NCBI GenBank assembly: GCA_046290815.1
Contig: JBKBUF010000007.1
Location: 62,001-126,000, forward strand
Direction of reading: 5' to 3'
From: JBKBUF01 sp046290815
GTDB lineage: Bacteria > Bacteroidota > Bacteroidia > Cytophagales > Cytophagaceae
DNA: 64,000 bases
A program made the translations under genes and the position numbers. Positions within the stretch are counted from its first letter, which is position 1; every line of letters starts with the position of its first letter. Shown here piece by piece: positions 10,501-17,705 of the stretch. The notes beneath the pieces were generated by a model. The model searched no databases and had not been told where the DNA came from. It saw only the letters and a list, made by a program, of their open reading frames with translations.

Positions 10501-11222
10501 TTGTAAAGCTGGAAGAAAGTAAGAATGCTTTATCGAGAAGTGAGAAGGAATCAGCATGGAGAGAGATGGCAAAGCAAGTAGCTCATGAGATAAAGAACCC
10601 TCTTACACCAATGAAACTTACCATTCAACACCTTCAAAGGAGAATAAAGGAAAAATCAGTCGCGGAGGGTGAGGAGGTCCTGACACAAAAGAATCTACAG
10701 ACTTTATTGGATCAGGTGGAGAATCTTAGTGAAATAGCTACTTCTTTTTCGGTTTTTGCTAAAATGCCTATTCCTAAGTCAGAGAAAATTGATGTGTCGG
10801 CTATTCTTGAAAGTACCATTCGTCTTCACAACAATAATAATAGTGCTGTCGTTGAAGCTTTTATAGAGCCGGGAAGATATTTTATTATTGGAGACGAGCA
10901 GATTATGCATGGTTGTTTTACTAATTTGATTATCAATGCAATACAGTCCGTTCCTTTTGATAAAATAGCTCAGGTACAAGTTTGTCTGAAGAAAAAGGAT
11001 AAAGATTTCATTTTAATTACTGTGAGTGACAACGGAACCGGTATTCCTGAAAGCATCAGAGATAAGGTCTTTTTGCCAAATTTCAGTACCAAATACAACG
11101 GATCAGGTATAGGTTTGGCAGTTGCCAAGAGAGGTGTAGAACATGCAGGAGGGAAAATTTGGTTTGAGTCATTTGATAGCGGTACGACATTTTTTATTGA
11201 GCTGCCAATTGTTCAGGATTAA
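7503..11222 (+). CDS. large membrane sensor histidine kinase, NtrY-like
   Basis: A 1239-residue sensor kinase. Order of parts: an N-terminal helix (~10-28), an outer region to ~205, a cluster of about eight helices (~210-480), a second outer region (~490-735), two helices (~740-825) enclosing a short segment, a third sensor region, another helix (~945-970), HAMP (~970-1015), HisKA with the phosphorylatable His1028 in VAHEIKNPLTP, and a HATPase domain with N-, G1- and G2-type boxes (NLIINAIQS, DNGTGIP, GSGIGLAVAK). The HEIKNPLTP box is typical of NtrY-type kinases. The start is TTG, directly after the stop of the preceding gene, with no in-frame ATG nearby. No response regulator gene is adjacent, so its partner lies elsewhere. 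Confidence 0.9.
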   Translation: MIIAFLKKHIVLTGAILFFIASILIWNFYEYHRDEASKDTYTTSVSEKINDLCKKLSLRSKTIKSLVLEKEIVAFSYLNSPYQYPCYIFKNKALAYWSDYRLYPNYETIKGDYVSKVISLRNGKFLVYKESFSGNNGNNYEVVFLVPLQETYDIENNYLHSGLNTSLLGNEDVKISLFTSGENYNIYNTQKELLFSIVFPEHENIRSDSFYLLLIGFTSVGILLLVLYGIGITIALKRRGKTDYSFLFLFAFLAAVRIIMLLFNYPFFLIEFDLFNPKYFASSSVSPSLGDLLLNCLVVLIFSIYFFNNYSSSVIIRRLMKVSSLGSQILSLIFLVLIFFGLHEVFNLLKAISMHSPWSLDITSSVEFNLFRVICLLVFVIISILYFLYSHIFYRLFIYYNKKSVSTALFLFVIAITIYTVVKSVTGQFYIVIFLLNVAYFTAVYFSYLPRFFAQFKYATYVYFLLCAFVCSLAGAYSIYQVNYEKSVINKQKFASQILVDNDILGEFLLDEASRSIRQDAFIKNKLLTPLSSKDVIEQKIKKIFLSNYFDKYDVTVTVYDGNGNAYDSEASFPTYELAIENLKKGEVKTDYEGIYLLKETPKDSYRKYLSFNTIEKNNTIIGFIVVELKHRRIIPNSVYPELLVDKKFLQHEENRNYNYAVYSDSSLLYSYGNYNYDRDFIVSDLNNNKIFTEGVFHEGFHHLAIEGRDGKKIVISSVIYHFNDLFSNFSFLYLILILFIIKFVIFFTAVNYRSNTTSLSGKIQIYLNLAFFLPLLIVSVVTVSIISASYKDNLSKTFIKKAESISSNLSLFLEGYKKEGSRKEKLENAVMQMAQYTELDINIFSGKGRLLYSSQPAIYSSGLLSGLINPAAYSTILERRMNTVMLTESVGKLNYNVVYVAIRSLETGELMGILSIPFFESKQEIEKQVINVLTTIINIFVSIFMVFLGLSYFASHILTTPLKIITQRIKKTTLGDNEPLEWKTKDEIGLLVGEYNEMLVKLEESKNALSRSEKESAWREMAKQVAHEIKNPLTPMKLTIQHLQRRIKEKSVAEGEEVLTQKNLQTLLDQVENLSEIATSFSVFAKMPIPKSEKIDVSAILESTIRLHNNNNSAVVEAFIEPGRYFIIGDEQIMHGCFTNLIINAIQSVPFDKIAQVQVCLKKKDKDFILITVSDNGTGIPESIRDKVFLPNFSTKYNGSGIGLAVAKRGVEHAGGKIWFESFDSGTTFFIELPIVQD

Positions 11223-11306
11223 GTATTCTTTTTCCAATGAGTACCGGTATTATCTTTCTTCTGAGAAATTGTAAAGATTCATTTTATAGGTTTTACTCTG
11301 TTTAAG

Positions 11307-14300
11307 ATGCCCTTAAGGGAAAGTTTGGGAAATGCTGAACTTTCGGATTGTCCTGATCCGTGGAGAATTCGTGTCTTATTATTTTTTATATTTTTCTTTC
11401 CTTTATTATTAAGCAGGCAACAATCAGCTGCTCAGATTAATCAAAAAAAGTGTATTTGGGTAAAGCCGGGAGCACAGTCGTTTTTACTGGATTCCGGAGA
11501 AACAATATTACCTCAGACAGTTTTTCTTAAAGGAAGTACTGATACAACTTTTAAAATTATTGAGGAAAGTCCAGGAATCTTTTATTTCACCGGCAATAAT
11601 TTCCCGGATTCGGTTTTAGTATGTTATACAGTTTTTCCTGCATATTTAACCAGACCTTTTTTCAGGAGAGATCCTGCTCAGTATGATTCCTCAGGTTATT
11701 ATCGTGATGATTTTGGTTATAGAAAATACAATAATAATCTTCCTCAAAACAGAGAAGAATTATTTTCAACTCCCGGGCTGAATAAAACCGGTAATATAGC
11801 CAGAGGTGTTTCTTTTGGAAATAACCAGAATGTGTTTGTTAACTCAGTTCTGAATCTTCAGCTCGAAGGTAAGCTAACAGATGATATCAATATCACAGCT
11901 GTAATATCAGATCAGAATATTCCTTTTCAACCCGAAGGAAATACTCAGCAAATCCAGGAATTTGATAAAGTATATGTACAGCTGGAACATAAAAATGCAA
12001 CTGTGATAGCAGGAGATGTGGTCATGCAAAACAAAGCTTCCAACTTTTTGAGGTACTATAGAAACGTTCAAGGGGCACAGGCAAATGTTTACCTGGGTAA
12101 AGATTCAACCGCATCTGTAACATCAGCCGGTGCAGCGATGTCTAAAGGAAAGTTTGCCTCCATCACCTTCGGATATGGACAAACGTTTCCGCTGTTTGAA
12201 GGGGTGCAGGGTCCGTATAGACTTCGCGGAGCAAATAATGAAAGGTTTATTATTGTTCTGGCAAATTCTGAAAAGGTTTTTCTGGACGGAAATCTTTTGA
12301 CAAGAGGGTTTGATTATGATTATGTGATAGATTATAATCTGGCAGAAATTACTTTTACTAACAGGGTGTTGATTACAAAATTTTCAAGGATCAGAATTGA
12401 TTTCGAATATAGTGACAGAAACTATGCCAGGACTACTTTTACTGCAAGTCATCATCAGAGGTTTGGTAAAGCAAGCGGCTATTTCAATTATTATCAGGAA
12501 AAGGATAACCCGCGCAATCCGTTGTTTATGGATCTGACGGCTGATCAGATGGAACTATTAAGCCAGGTAGGTGATACCATCAACAGAGCTTATATTCCGA
12601 GTGCGGAGGAGGTGGCTTTTTCTGTAAATAAAGTTTTGTATAAAAATATCGGGACCTCGGCTAATCCTATCTATGTATATTCTACCAACCCGGATAGTGC
12701 AAGGTGGGAAGTTAGGTTTTCTGAGTTTGTCAATGGAAGTTATATCCTTAAGCCTGGTACTGCCAATGGTAAGGTGTATGAATTTGTAGGTCCGGGTAAT
12801 GGTAATTTCGAGCCTTATTTGTTAGTGCCCACTCCCAAGAAAAAACAGATGTTTACCATTGGAGGATCTTATGATATTACAAGTGCAGATGCGTTTTATG
12901 GAGAGGTAGCTTTTTCTCAAAATGACATCAATCTGTATTCCGGTTTGAATACCGAAGATGATAATGGAAAGGCTTTTAAGGTCGGTTATGTAAACAAAGG
13001 AAAAGCACTGGGCCAAAAACTACCAGGATATAAGTGGACGGCAGCAATAGACTATGAGTTCGATGAAAAGAATTTTACATTCATCGATCGGTTAAGATCC
13101 GTTGATTTTGAACGCGACTGGAGCGCTAATCCTGAGATTGCAGCAGAAGATCATATATTCAATGTAGCAGGTGGTATCATTAAGGATCCTTTAAATAATA
13201 TTGCTTTTCGTTTTTCCGGAAGAAAAAAAGGCGAGGATGTTAACGGAAGCCAGCAATACTTTACTTTTAATAAAAGTATTAAAAGGATCCAGATTTTATC
13301 TAATGGTTTTTTAATGGGTAACAGAGCATTTAATAAAAACTCTGAGTGGAGAAGATACGATATTAACACTTTCTATACCGGGAAATATCTTGTGCCGGGA
13401 GTAATTATAAGTGAAGATAAAAATATAGTAACTGACAGTCTGGGAAAGGTTACTTCTTCTCAAATGTACTTCGATGAGGTTAAATTTTATGTTAGAAATA
13501 ACGACAGCCTGAGAGTAAAGTTTTTTGCTGACTATAGTGTGCGGAATAATTCAAGACCATTCACCGGTGAAATTGTGCACGACAGTAAAGCCCAGACAAC
13601 CAATGCAGGCTTTTCTTTCAGGGTTAAACAAAATCACGAGTTTATGTTGCAGTCTACCTACAGGTATCTTACCAATTATAAAGTAGGAGGAATGGCAGTT
13701 CCCAATGAAGAAACAGTAATGGGTAGACTAGACTGGAATTCCTATTTTTTGAAGAAACACATCAGGTCTGAGGTGACCTTAACTTCCGGTACAGGTAGAG
13801 AGCTAAGGAGAGAGTATATGTTTATTCCGGTAGGGTCTGGTTTGGGTACCCATGTCTGGCTGGATATGAATAACGATGGTGTTCAGGATCTCAATGAGTT
13901 TTTCGAAAAGAAGTTTAACGTCCAGGGGCAACAGGAATTTATTAAGACATTTGTACCCACCGATGATTATATTAAAGCTTATTCCAGTTTGCTGAATTAT
14001 CGGTTAGATATATCATCTCCAAGAAACTGGATGACAAGCGAAAGTGGCTTAAAGAGATTTTTTTCCCGTTTCTCTAACTTTTCTTCCTGGACTATTAATA
14101 AGAAAATTCTTGATGAGGATTTGTTGAAACGATTCGTTCCACTTTCAGAGATTTCTGATGAAAATATTATCTCGATACAACAGTCGGTTCGATCAAGTTT
14201 GTTTTACAACCGTTCTCATCCTAAATATGGTCTTGATCTTAATTACCTCAATTCAGAAAACAAACAATTGCTTACTCAGGGCTTCGAGCGAAGGATTCAT

Positions 14301-14834
14301 GAAGAAGGAAGTTTTGGAACAAGGTTAAATATAAAAACCATGTTCAGCGTCAAAACATTATCTTCATATGGATTCAGAATAGCGAATTCTGACTTTCTGC
14401 AAGCCCGGAATTTCAGGATAAGATATTACCAGGTAAGTCCTGAAATAGCATATCAGCCGCATCCAAATTTCAGGGTTACTTTTCTTGGAGCCTATAGGAA
14501 TAAAGAAAACCTTTATCACTTATCGCAATTTGAAAAGGTTGATATATACGAAGGGGGAGGAGAGCTTAGGTTTTCAAAGGTTTCTCAAAGGACAATCAGC
14601 GCAGTATTTAAATATATCAAGATCAATGAACGCTTCGGTTCCACTCCTGTAAATTCTGCATTAGGTTATGAAATGCTTGAAGCCTTGCAACCCGGAAATA
14701 ATTATACATGGAATATCAATTGGCAGGAGAGGTTAGCAAGTGGTTTACAGCTTAGTTTTAATTACGAAGGGAGAAAATCCGAAGGAGCCGGGATAATACA
14801 TATAGGTAGAATGCAGGTTTCTGCCTTGTTCTAG
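11307..14834 (+). CDS. giant outer-membrane beta-strand-rich protein
   Basis: 1175 residues with a signal peptide (hydrophobic core ~24-37, cut near SAAQ). The rest is rich in alternating aromatic and polar strands and ends in Phe (VSALF), as outer-membrane barrels do. The N-terminal part contains GNIARGVSFGNNQNVFVNS, a pattern I associate with a family of large Bacteroidota outer-membrane proteins distantly reminiscent of SprA, though this protein is half SprA's size. Residues 853-864 (DMNNDGVQDLNE) fit a canonical 12-residue calcium-binding EF-hand loop. The function is not known to me. It is convergent with, and overlaps by four bases, the lipid ABC transporter gene, which may hint at a link to envelope biogenesis. 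Confidence 0.75.
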   Translation: MPLRESLGNAELSDCPDPWRIRVLLFFIFFFPLLLSRQQSAAQINQKKCIWVKPGAQSFLLDSGETILPQTVFLKGSTDTTFKIIEESPGIFYFTGNNFPDSVLVCYTVFPAYLTRPFFRRDPAQYDSSGYYRDDFGYRKYNNNLPQNREELFSTPGLNKTGNIARGVSFGNNQNVFVNSVLNLQLEGKLTDDINITAVISDQNIPFQPEGNTQQIQEFDKVYVQLEHKNATVIAGDVVMQNKASNFLRYYRNVQGAQANVYLGKDSTASVTSAGAAMSKGKFASITFGYGQTFPLFEGVQGPYRLRGANNERFIIVLANSEKVFLDGNLLTRGFDYDYVIDYNLAEITFTNRVLITKFSRIRIDFEYSDRNYARTTFTASHHQRFGKASGYFNYYQEKDNPRNPLFMDLTADQMELLSQVGDTINRAYIPSAEEVAFSVNKVLYKNIGTSANPIYVYSTNPDSARWEVRFSEFVNGSYILKPGTANGKVYEFVGPGNGNFEPYLLVPTPKKKQMFTIGGSYDITSADAFYGEVAFSQNDINLYSGLNTEDDNGKAFKVGYVNKGKALGQKLPGYKWTAAIDYEFDEKNFTFIDRLRSVDFERDWSANPEIAAEDHIFNVAGGIIKDPLNNIAFRFSGRKKGEDVNGSQQYFTFNKSIKRIQILSNGFLMGNRAFNKNSEWRRYDINTFYTGKYLVPGVIISEDKNIVTDSLGKVTSSQMYFDEVKFYVRNNDSLRVKFFADYSVRNNSRPFTGEIVHDSKAQTTNAGFSFRVKQNHEFMLQSTYRYLTNYKVGGMAVPNEETVMGRLDWNSYFLKKHIRSEVTLTSGTGRELRREYMFIPVGSGLGTHVWLDMNNDGVQDLNEFFEKKFNVQGQQEFIKTFVPTDDYIKAYSSLLNYRLDISSPRNWMTSESGLKRFFSRFSNFSSWTINKKILDEDLLKRFVPLSEISDENIISIQQSVRSSLFYNRSHPKYGLDLNYLNSENKQLLTQGFERRIHEEGSFGTRLNIKTMFSVKTLSSYGFRIANSDFLQARNFRIRYYQVSPEIAYQPHPNFRVTFLGAYRNKENLYHLSQFEKVDIYEGGGELRFSKVSQRTISAVFKYIKINERFGSTPVNSALGYEMLEALQPGNNYTWNINWQERLASGLQLSFNYEGRKSEGAGIIHIGRMQVSALF

Positions 14835-15589
14835 ACCCTTGGTGTAGTCTTTCTTTCCCGTATTAAAGTATTTGCAAATAGAAATTCTCTTAACTCCGGT
14901 ACTTCTGTTTCGAGAATATTATTTTTATCGCCTTCCCAATATTTTTGTCCTTTGTAGATAAACATGATGTATTCTCCGATTTCTAATACAGAGTTCATAT
15001 CATGAGTTACCACAATAGTGGTGGTATTGTATTCTGCGGTAATTTCTTTTATAAGGGCATCTATTTTTATTGCAGTCTGAGGGTCGAGCCCTGAATTCGG
15101 CTCATCACAAAACAGGTATTTTGAATTTAATACAATAGCTCTTGCAATACCTACTCTCTTTTGCATACCACCACTTATTTCTGACGGAAATAGTTTGTTG
15201 GCATTTTCAAGGCCAACTCTTTTAAGGCAGAAGTTTACACGGTCCTGCATTTCATCTTTGGGCATGGTTGTAAGCATTTCCAAAGGAAACATCACATTTT
15301 GTTCTACTGTTTTGGAGTCGAACAAGGCACTGCTTTGGAAGAGCATGCCTATTTCTCTTCGAATTTGAAGTTTTTCGTCCTGGTCCGCACTTAGAAAGTC
15401 CCGACCGTCATATAAAATCTGTCCCGTGTCCGGTATTACAAGTCCGACAATTGTTTTAAGCAGAACACTTTTTCCAGTACCGCTTGCGCCAATGATTAAA
15501 TTGGTTTTTCCTGTCGCGAATGTACAGTCTACATTTTTTAATACCTGCTTTTGATTAAAAGTCTTATTTACATTCCTAACCTCTATCAT
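14831..15589 (-). CDS. ABC transporter ATPase, MlaF type
   Basis: A 252-residue ATPase of the phospholipid-transport (MlaF/Ttg2A) family. Walker A is GASGTGKS (34-41), the signature is ISGGMQ (139-143 region), Walker B is YLFCDEP (158-164), and the switch His is 196 in VVTHDM. It works with the MlaE permease encoded 4 bp upstream in the same minus-strand transcript to move lipids between the membranes. No MlaD/MCE substrate-binding gene lies beside the pair in this window. This differs from the proteobacterial operon, so the MCE partner must be encoded elsewhere. Confidence 0.92.
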   Translation of the reverse strand: MIEVRNVNKTFNQKQVLKNVDCTFATGKTNLIIGASGTGKSVLLKTIVGLVIPDTGQILYDGRDFLSADQDEKLQIRREIGMLFQSSALFDSKTVEQNVMFPLEMLTTMPKDEMQDRVNFCLKRVGLENANKLFPSEISGGMQKRVGIARAIVLNSKYLFCDEPNSGLDPQTAIKIDALIKEITAEYNTTTIVVTHDMNSVLEIGEYIMFIYKGQKYWEGDKNNILETEVPELREFLFANTLIRERKTTPRV

Positions 15590-15593
15590 ATTT

Positions 15594-16322
15594 TTATAAT
15601 AACAGGTATGCTAATAAATAATCTGCAAAAAGTATGGCGATACAACTATGAGTTACAGCCTGAGTACTCGCAAGTCCTACTTCCAAGGCTCCCCCTTTTG
15701 TGTAGTATCCCCGATAGGAGGAAATTGAAGATATCAGGAATGCAAAAACAAAGGCTTTGATCATTGCAAAGGCTATATTATATCCGATAAATTGATACCT
15801 TATTCCATAAATATATTCTTTTTCGGTCAAAGCTCCTGTCCAAACACCAGCCAGATACCCGCCATAAATTGAAAGAAAAGCCGCTAAAATTACCAGAAGT
15901 GGAAAAGTAATACAAGCTGCAATTATTTTAGGAAGAATTAAATACGAGGCTGAGTTGATACCCATGACTTCCAGAGCATCTATTTGTTCAGTTATTCTCA
16001 TAGTTCCGAGTCCACCAGCAATGTGCGATCCTACTTTGCCCGCCAATACCACAGAGGTGATAGTGGGTGCCAGCTCCAGGATGGTCATATCACGAACGAT
16101 TGTACCTATAGCGTAAATAGGTACAAATGGATTTGTCATGTTATAAGCAGTCTGAACAGCAGTTACTGCACCGATAAAAGTGGAAACTACTACTACAATG
16201 AAAACGGAATCAATTCCTATCAGGACTGCTTCATCAATAATTCTTTTTACATATACCCCAAACCTTTCCCGGTTATTGAAAAGCCTGTTTAAAAGAAGTA
16301 AATATTTACCAAAAGTATGCAT
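15594..16322 (-). CDS. MlaE-family lipid ABC permease
   Basis: A 242-residue membrane protein of the MlaE/DUF140 family. It is the permease of the lipid transporter. Helices lie at about 43-65, 80-100, 145-170, 185-215 and 220-240, and the family core appears in ELAPTITSVVLAGKVGSHIAGGLGTM, where the cytoplasmic coupling region meets the ATPase, and in EVGLASTQAV near the end. It is the first gene of the two-gene transcript, with the ATPase gene 4 bp downstream. The upstream gap of about 185 bp to the divergent SDR gene must hold its promoter. Confidence 0.92.
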   Translation of the reverse strand: MHTFGKYLLLLNRLFNNRERFGVYVKRIIDEAVLIGIDSVFIVVVVSTFIGAVTAVQTAYNMTNPFVPIYAIGTIVRDMTILELAPTITSVVLAGKVGSHIAGGLGTMRITEQIDALEVMGINSASYLILPKIIAACITFPLLVILAAFLSIYGGYLAGVWTGALTEKEYIYGIRYQFIGYNIAFAMIKAFVFAFLISSISSYRGYYTKGGALEVGLASTQAVTHSCIAILFADYLLAYLLL

Positions 16323-16409
16323 TGCAAAGCCTGAATAGCACGCGAAATTACACTATATTTCCTAAAATTTTACTTATTTTTCTTCTCCTAATGATGTAGG
16401 AAAGGAATA

Positions 16410-16505
16410 ATGACTGAACTAAAGCTTTTTAATATAAAATTCAGGAAAAATACTTCAGATGAAACTGAAGTTAATAAAGTAAATCCCGTAAAAACTAACA
16501 ATTAA
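16410..16505 (+). CDS. possible 31-codon peptide upstream of the SDR gene
   Basis: An ATG at 16410 preceded by AAAGGAA opens a frame of 31 codons (MTELKLFNIKFRK start, charged, no signal) that stops two bases before the ATG of the SDR gene. The close spacing could couple the two, as in a leader peptide. Nothing in its composition proves that it is translated, and short frames of this size occur by chance. I list it only as a candidate. Confidence 0.2.
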   Translation: MTELKLFNIKFRKNTSDETEVNKVNPVKTNN

Positions 16506-16507
16506 TT

Positions 16508-17218
16508 ATGAATAAGTTAGCGGTCATCAGTGGCGGATCAAAAGGTATTGGCAAAGCTATAGTCTATAAGTTTGCCTCCCATGGTTTTGATATTGTCACC
16601 TGTTCCCGGAAAATAGAGAACATAAAACCGGTCATGGATGTTCTCAAAACGAAATTTCCGACTGGTAATTTTATCGGGATTCAGGCAGACATTTCTAAAA
16701 AGGAGGATGTGAAAAGGCTGGTGGAAGAAGTCAGTAAAACAGGTCGTCCGGCAGATGTTTTAATCAATAACACCGGTTTATTCATTCCCGGACAAATACA
16801 AAATGAGGAAGAGGGCGTGATGGAATATTTGATGGCAACAAATGTGTATAGCGCCTATCATCTTACCAGGGGTCTTTTAACTAAAATGATTGAAGCCGGA
16901 AAGGGTCATATATTTAACATTTGTTCTACCGCCAGCATAACACCCTACAAAAACGGGGGCTCTTATTGTATTTCAAAATACGCCTTACTTGGTATGACAA
17001 AAGTATTAAGAGAGGAGTTGAAGCAATCTGAAATTAAAGTAACAGCAGTATTACCCGGGGCTACTTTAACAACAAGCTGGGAAGGGATAAACCTACCTGA
17101 AGAAAGATTTATGAAGGCAGAAGATGTTGCTGATGTGATTTGGTCAGCATATAATTTATCCAAGAGTGCTGTGGTGGAAGAGATCTTGCTCAGACCTCAG
17201 CTTGGAGATATTTCCTAG
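16508..17218 (+). CDS. short-chain dehydrogenase/reductase
   Basis: A 236-residue classical SDR with a Rossmann fold. The nucleotide-binding motif is SGGSKGIG (8-15), the structural motif NNTG lies at 87-90, and the catalytic residues are Ser140/Ser143 with Tyr153 and Lys157 in SYCISK. It binds NAD(P)H and reduces or oxidises a small carbonyl or alcohol, but the substrate cannot be told from sequence. PTGNFIGIQADISK (51-64) contains an acidic Asp61 like that seen in many members. It stands alone, between a divergent lipid transporter and a long non-coding gap before ispG. Confidence 0.9.
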   Translation: MNKLAVISGGSKGIGKAIVYKFASHGFDIVTCSRKIENIKPVMDVLKTKFPTGNFIGIQADISKKEDVKRLVEEVSKTGRPADVLINNTGLFIPGQIQNEEEGVMEYLMATNVYSAYHLTRGLLTKMIEAGKGHIFNICSTASITPYKNGGSYCISKYALLGMTKVLREELKQSEIKVTAVLPGATLTTSWEGINLPEERFMKAEDVADVIWSAYNLSKSAVVEEILLRPQLGDIS

Positions 17219-17705
17219 TTATTTGCATCTACTATTCTTCCTTTGGCCAGCTATGCTATCTGATTTATTTCAGTTCCTTAAGCTTGATAACTGGTATTAT
17301 TAAATCCAATTCAGATTTTTTACAAATATTTAATCTAAAGTTTAAGTGAAGATTTATAATATGATTGATAATTAGTATTATAAATAAGAAAGTTTAGACT
17401 TGTCTAAATCGTTTAAATTTTTAATTAAGACAGAAATATTATATTTCTTATTTAGGAATGGGACTTAAAGATGTGAATCTATTATGAGCCGAACCTGAAT
17501 TCATCAGTTTGGGGCAATTTTTTGACTTAGTTTGAAATTGCAAAGTTATGAATAGGGATTCAAATTTTATAATTGGATTTTTTTAATTAGTCTTAACCTG
17601 ATGAATATATCAAAACTTTATAGTCATGGAAATAATACAGGTTCTTTTTAAGGGAACAATTTTCTATATTTACGCCTTGAACTAAGGTCCAAACTCCGCA
17701 ACTTC
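17219..17705. other. 487-bp AT-rich gap with two perfect palindromes before ispG
   Basis: No plausible gene is seen on either strand. Two symmetric elements stand out. TTTAGAC-tt-GTCTAAA lies at 17393-17408, and AGAAATAT-t-ATATTTCT lies at 17432-17448, their centres about 39 bp apart. A weak -7-like TATATTTA lies at 17665-17672, about 33 bp before the ispG ATG, and may serve the ispG transcript. The palindromes look like operator dyads rather than terminators, as no T-run follows. Confidence 0.45.
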
